Part shown: positions 5,856-8,501 of the stretch, one piece after another
Layout: every line of letters starts with the position of its first letter
Numbering within the stretch: the stretch's first letter is position 1
DNA from: Chloroflexota bacterium
GTDB lineage: Bacteria; Chloroflexota; Limnocylindria; Limnocylindrales; CSP1-4
DNA: 8,501 nucleotides
Assembly: GCA_016200675.1 (NCBI GenBank)
Contig: JACQEH010000024.1
Coordinates: 1-8,501 of the forward strand
Reading direction: 5' to 3'
Notes under the pieces: model-generated
Database searches by the model: none
What the model was told of the DNA's origin: nothing
The model's input: the letters and a program-made list of their open reading frames with translations, nothing else
Position numbers and translations under genes: made by a program

Positions 5856-5869
5856 GGGCGGGCTCGCCC
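5856..5869 (+). terminator. Weak hairpin after the four-TM gene
   Basis: GGGCG at 5856-5860 pairs with CGCCC at 5865-5869 across GGCT, followed by TTGGT. The stem is only 5 base pairs and lies about 115 bases beyond the stop codon, so this is a tentative plus-strand terminator. Confidence 0.22.
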
Positions 5870-5904
5870 TTGGTAGCAGCTCGACGAACTGGAGCCGCGG
5901 GACC

Positions 5905-5932
5905 AAAAGGCCGCCGGCGGCGGGACGGCCTT
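5905..5932 (-). terminator. Intrinsic terminator of the YecM-like gene
   Basis: Read on the minus strand, AAGGCCG (5932-5926) pairs with CGGCCTT (5913-5907) around a 12-base GC-rich loop. The run TTTT (5908-5905) overlaps the end of the stem. The stem begins 2 bases after the TGA of the YecM-like gene. It is the only hairpin with a T-run that I found in the window. Confidence 0.75.
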
Positions 5933-5934
5933 GC

Positions 5935-6531
5935 TCACCGGGGCAGAGGGTTCGGACCCGTCGCTGTGACCAGCCGCTGCGGGACCCAGTTGTCGACGTG
6001 GTGAAAGCCATCCGTCAACGGGCCCTCGAAGCGCTCGACCGACGCCCGCAGCGACTGTCGATAGAACTTCACGTGGGTGAAGTCCTCGAACAGGATGTAG
6101 ACGGGGTCGGGAACGCTGTTCGGGCCTTGGAATTGCTGACCGGTCAGGACCGGCTTGTGACGTTCCACGAACGTGTCGAACGTGTCGCCGACCACGACGC
6201 CGAGGTGCTCCAGCCCCATCTTGTAGACGCGCTGATGGACAGGCGGTATGAGCTCGATCAGCGGGGCGACCTTGCTATCGAACACCTCGAGCGGTTGGGC
6301 GGGAATGATGAGGGAGATCGGTCGACCGTTCCAGACTTTCTCCCGGTTGGCCACCGCATGTCGTTCGAGGAGGGTCCGGAGGTGGACGTACTGGTCCCAT
6401 TCCGGAACGCGGAATGCCAGGTGGCTCAGCTCGTACGGGGCGATGTCGATGCCGCGTGAAGCCAGCCTGTCACGCTGCAGAGCCGCGAACGCACGATAGT
6501 CGCCAATGAGGTCGGACATTTGGTCGGTCAT
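5935..6531 (-). CDS. YecM-family protein (VOC-like fold)
   Basis: This 198-residue protein matches my memory of Escherichia coli YecM along its length. NGRPISLI at 68-75 aligns with NGRPICLF, the IELIPP strand at 92-97 with the family's VELPWP, LEHLGVVV at 108-115 with WEHIEIVL, and PDPVYILFEDFTHVKFY at 141-157 with the NPTLAVTDG...IKFH region. Likely metal or active-site positions are His37, Glu93 and His109. YecM is structurally related to vicinal-oxygen-chelate enzymes, but its reaction is unknown. ATG 6531 is chosen for GGAGGTGA at 6536-6543; the frame stays open upstream to 6636 but overlaps msrA. The gene lies 67 bases after msrA on the same strand. Third-position G+C is about 82% by hand count, with AGG, ATA and AAA codons, so it may be a transferred gene. 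Confidence 0.82.
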   Translation of the reverse strand: MTDQMSDLIGDYRAFAALQRDRLASRGIDIAPYELSHLAFRVPEWDQYVHLRTLLERHAVANREKVWNGRPISLIIPAQPLEVFDSKVAPLIELIPPVHQRVYKMGLEHLGVVVGDTFDTFVERHKPVLTGQQFQGPNSVPDPVYILFEDFTHVKFYRQSLRASVERFEGPLTDGFHHVDNWVPQRLVTATGPNPLPR

Positions 6532-6535
6532 CACA

Positions 6536-6543
6536 TCACCTCC
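6536..6543 (-). promoter_or_regulatory. Ribosome binding site fixing the YecM-like start
   Basis: GGAGGTGA on the minus strand lies 4 bases before ATG 6531. It argues for this start over the GTG at 6534, the ATG at 6518 and the upstream ATG at 6636. Confidence 0.65.
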
Positions 6544-6598
6544 AGCGGCATCGTACGGGCAGTAGTCCCGGGCGCGCGCCTCGACCCGAGTTCGATGA

Positions 6599-7276
6599 CT
6601 AATCGACGTACTGCATCGGCGTGACCACGAAGTCATCAGGTAGCTTCACGCCTGTTGCATGGATCGGGCAATAGCCCCCGGGATTCTTGCTGAGGTACTG
6701 CTGGTGGTAGTCCTCGGCGAAGTAGAACTCGGGCGCCGGCGGTCCGGAGATCTCGGTGCCGATCGGCCCGAAGCCACTGGCAGAGAGCCGGGCCTGGTAG
6801 GCGTCGCGCAAGGCGATCGCCGCAGCCCGCTGGGCCGCGGTCCGAGGGAAGATCGCCGAGCGGTACTGCGTCCCGACGTCGTTGCCCTGGCGCATGCCCT
6901 GGGTTGGATCGTGGGCCTCCCAGAAGTGCTTCAGGAGTGCCTCGTAGGTGACCTTCGACGGGTCGTACACCACGCGGACCGCCTCGGCGTGGCCGGTCCT
7001 GCCCGAGCACGCCTCGCGGTAGGTGGCGTTGGGCGTGAAGCCGCCCTGGTAACCCACGGCCGTCACCCACACGCCGGGCAGCTGCCAGAAGCCCTTCTCG
7101 GCACCCCAGAAGCAGCCGAGGGCGAACTCTGCGATCTCGGTTCCTTCGGGATAGGGTCCGAGGATCGGCCGGCCGTTGACGTGGTGGGGACCGGCCTCGA
7201 GGATGGGCTCGCTGCGGCCGGGCAGCGCGGAATCGGGCGTCGGCATGGCCGGCGCGCGCGTCAGGAAATCGAACAT
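6599..7276 (-). CDS. msrA: Peptide methionine (S)-S-oxide reductase MsrA
   Basis: MsrA reduces the S epimer of methionine sulfoxide in proteins and free methionine, using thioredoxin. The 225-residue protein has the catalytic GCFWGAE motif at 54-60 with nucleophile Cys55 and Glu60. The family's GYQGG is at 75-79, YREACSGRTGHAEAV at 86-100, and VGTQYRSAIF at 134-143. The AEDYHQQYL...GGYCPIH end has the likely resolving Cys203. An N-terminal extension of about 46 residues, ending at GPYPEGTEIAEFALG, is as in the longer E. coli-type enzymes. There is no signal peptide, so it is cytosolic. ATG 7276 has AGAGGAG about 10 bases upstream and a TAGACT box further up. The YecM-like gene follows after 67 bases. 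No MsrB domain is fused. Confidence 0.96.
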   Translation of the reverse strand: MFDFLTRAPAMPTPDSALPGRSEPILEAGPHHVNGRPILGPYPEGTEIAEFALGCFWGAEKGFWQLPGVWVTAVGYQGGFTPNATYREACSGRTGHAEAVRVVYDPSKVTYEALLKHFWEAHDPTQGMRQGNDVGTQYRSAIFPRTAAQRAAAIALRDAYQARLSASGFGPIGTEISGPPAPEFYFAEDYHQQYLSKNPGGYCPIHATGVKLPDDFVVTPMQYVD

Positions 7277-7306
7277 GGGGACGGGGCTCCTCTCTGGATG
7301 CTCCCG

Positions 7307-7312
7307 AGTCTA
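7307..7312 (-). promoter_or_regulatory. -10-like box TAGACT upstream of msrA
   Basis: The same TAGACT hexamer as at the phosphatase start lies on the minus strand 30 bases before the msrA ATG. It would give a leader of about 24 bases containing the AGAGGAG ribosome binding site. No clear -35 box is visible. Confidence 0.42.
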
Positions 7313-7386
7313 GCCCGACCCCATGACGCTTCGATGTCGCCCGGGCATGCCGCGGACATGAGGTCGTCCCGAGCCCGGAAGCGGGG

Positions 7387-7980
7387 TCAGCGCGGCGGCT
7401 TGGCGGCGTCGTCCTCGGGGTGGCGCCCCAGGGCCCCGGCCAGGACGATCGCGCCGATGGCGATGAGGACGATCGGGCCGAGGAAGTCCGAGTCGAGCGA
7501 CGGGATGTAGCGCCGGACCAGGAACCAGACGCCGATCAGGACGAGGATCGCTCCGAAGATCATCCCGGCGCGACCGTCCCGGGAGGCCCGGCGCTGCTGC
7601 CGCGCGGCGTGACGGGACGCGCGGCGGGCCTCGCGTTCCGTCATCCAGGTTCCGGGCTGGAAGCCCGGGGCAGCGGCTGCCGGCCCGCCGGCCGGGGGCA
7701 TCGCCGCCGCCGGATCGGTTGGCGTGCCGCTCGGAGCGCTGGCGCCGCCGGCCGCGTCCGGCATGCCCGGAGCCGGCATCCCCGGAGCCGGCATCCCGGG
7801 CGCCGGCGGCACCACGATGGCCATGATGATGTAGAGCAGGAGGCCGATCCCGCCCGTGATCACCAGCAGGGCGAAGGCGATCCGGACGAGCGATGGATCG
7901 AGGTCCAGCCAGTCGGCGACGCCGCCGCAGACCCCGAACAGGACCCGATCATCGCGGGATCGATAGAGGCGGTCACGCAT
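7387..7980 (-). CDS. PspC-domain protein with C-terminal LiaI/LiaF-like TM pair
   Basis: This is a 197-residue membrane protein. A PspC domain occupies about 3-58: RSRDDRVLFGVCGGVADWL is the family hallmark, DPSLVRIAF follows, and a TM helix spans about 34-57. Residues 59-110 are a Pro/Ala/Gly/Met linker with three PAPGM repeats. Residues 114-138 are strongly basic. Two further helices at about 138-156 and 166-185 resemble the LiaI/LiaF-like region (DUF5668 type). PspC proteins sense or transmit envelope stress. The ATG at 7980 has GGAGGT seven bases upstream inside the preceding gene, whose stop overlaps this start by 8 bases. That coupling to a DUF4097-like protein is common for PspC genes and suggests a joint envelope role. 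I see no clear terminator in the 110 bases before msrA. Confidence 0.9.
   Translation of the reverse strand: MRDRLYRSRDDRVLFGVCGGVADWLDLDPSLVRIAFALLVITGGIGLLLYIIMAIVVPPAPGMPAPGMPAPGMPDAAGGASAPSGTPTDPAAAMPPAGGPAAAAPGFQPGTWMTEREARRASRHAARQQRRASRDGRAGMIFGAILVLIGVWFLVRRYIPSLDSDFLGPIVLIAIGAIVLAGALGRHPEDDAAKPPR
7759..7806 (-). repeat. 15-base coding repeat encoding PAPGM units
   Basis: Three tandem 15-base units encode PAPGM at residues 59-73 of the PspC protein, followed by a further Pro codon. The copies differ only at a few third positions. The repeat lies in the flexible linker right after the first membrane helix and preserves frame whatever the copy number. Confidence 0.8.
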
Positions 7981-8501
7981 GGCAGGAACCTCCGAAGACG
8001 AGCGTGAAGGACCCGGCATTGGCCGAGATGTTGAGGTCGACCGCCGACGAGACTGCGCCGGCGGTGATCCAGTGGTCGTCGTCCTGGCGCACCAGCCCCA
8101 CGGAATCGAAGTTGTTGCTCGCGATCGTACCGCTCCAGGAAACCCGGACCGGCGTCCCGCTCGGCAGGCAGACCTTCGCGGAACCTGCGTTGAGGGTGAC
8201 GCTGGCGCGGCTCGCCGAGGGTGGCAGCCGGAAGGCCGCAGAGCCAGCGTTGATCGTGGCCCGATTGATGGTCCACCGGTCCTGAGCGTAGATGCCGGCA
8301 TCGGCTCTGATGCCTTCCCGGGCCTCCGTGGCAATGCGTTCCGTGACCGAGGTGGACACGCCGTTGTTGAAGGTCAGCGCCGAGATGTCGCCCGTCCACT
8401 GCGCCAGCGTCCGGCGCCGGCCCTGGCTGACCGCGACGCCGAATTTCGTCGCGTGCGAGCCCGTCACGTACGAGACCGACGCCGATTCGGTGAACAGCTT
8501 C
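7973..8501 (-). CDS. DUF4097-like beta-repeat protein (5' truncated)
   Basis: The frame is open to the right edge, so the N-terminus is missing and about 175 C-terminal residues are visible. They are rich in Ser, Ala, Thr and Gly, and show repeated strand-like units such as ATINAGSAAFRLP, VTLNAGSAKVCLP and LNISANAGSFTLVFGG. This is the pattern of putative adhesin/DUF4097 beta-solenoid proteins and of the LiaF C-terminal domain. There is one pair of cysteines, one in KVCLP and one three residues from the end (GGSCHA), that could form a disulfide if the protein is outside the membrane. The stop codon overlaps the PspC gene start by 8 bases, so the two are co-translated. In related gene pairs the upstream part often carries a signal or TM segment, but that part is outside this window. 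Confidence 0.75.
   Translation of the reverse strand, partial: KLFTESASVSYVTGSHATKFGVAVSQGRRRTLAQWTGDISALTFNNGVSTSVTERIATEAREGIRADAGIYAQDRWTINRATINAGSAAFRLPPSASRASVTLNAGSAKVCLPSGTPVRVSWSGTIASNNFDSVGLVRQDDDHWITAGAVSSAVDLNISANAGSFTLVFGGSCHA

Noticed and set aside
5948..5959. GGGTTCGGACCC resembling a tRNA T-arm
   Set aside because: No acceptor stem or anticodon arm surrounds it, and it lies inside the C-terminal codons of the YecM-like gene.
5238..6011. 257-codon minus-strand frame over the four-TM gene and the intergenic region
   Set aside because: Charged low-complexity product with no domain. It crosses the YecM-like stop and its terminator, which argues against one transcript unit.
7341..7377. 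Inverted repeat CCGGGC/GCCCGG as a terminator after the PspC gene
   Set aside because: Only 6 base pairs with a 25-base loop and no T-run.
6659..7510. 283-codon plus-strand frame opposite msrA
   Set aside because: Antisense to an intact msrA with all catalytic motifs, and no domain of its own.

Overview
The window is high-GC bacterial DNA (roughly 70% G+C, third codon positions up to about 95% G+C). The PspC protein with a C-terminal LiaI/LiaF-like membrane pair, the leaderless-looking starts behind TAGACT/TAGAGT boxes, and the actinobacterial-style flavin redox genes suggest Chloroflexota (for example a Limnocylindria-like lineage) or a deep Actinobacteriota relative. I cannot settle the taxon from this sequence alone.

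Left part, plus strand (1-4493): a tightly packed redox operon and its likely regulator. It begins inside a ferric-reductase-type flavoprotein, of which only the FAD/NAD(P)H half is visible. A membrane-anchored FMN-binding-domain protein with an SGAT flavinylation motif follows, then ApbE, the FMN transferase that attaches FMN to such a threonine. These three are separated by only 13-15 bases. A perfect 8-base direct repeat at 11-base spacing, the geometry used by OmpR-type regulators, lies at the 3' end of apbE. Next come an unrecognised 93-residue protein with an excellent ribosome binding site, an OmpR-type response regulator, and a two-TM sensor histidine kinase that overlaps it by 8 bases. 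The inferred logic is that cytoplasmic NAD(P)H electrons pass through the reductase to a covalently bound extracytoplasmic FMN, under control of the two-component system.

Middle (4494-5934): a GC-rich hairpin separates the convergent kinase and a minus-strand histidine phosphatase. The phosphatase and a plus-strand four-TM protein diverge from a short region with a 12-base tandem repeat flanked by a -10-like box on each side. The box on the phosphatase side is placed for leaderless translation. The one on the other side places the transcript start at a 15-codon upstream ORF that overlaps the membrane protein's start.

Right part, minus strand (5905-8501): msrA (peptide methionine sulfoxide reductase) is followed by a YecM-family VOC-fold protein, which ends at a clear intrinsic terminator. 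Upstream of msrA lies an envelope-stress-like pair: a DUF4097-like beta-repeat protein cut by the window edge, overlapping by 8 bases a PspC-domain protein. The YecM-like gene and the 93-residue ORF have visibly lower third-position G+C (about 82-83%) than the response regulator (about 95%).
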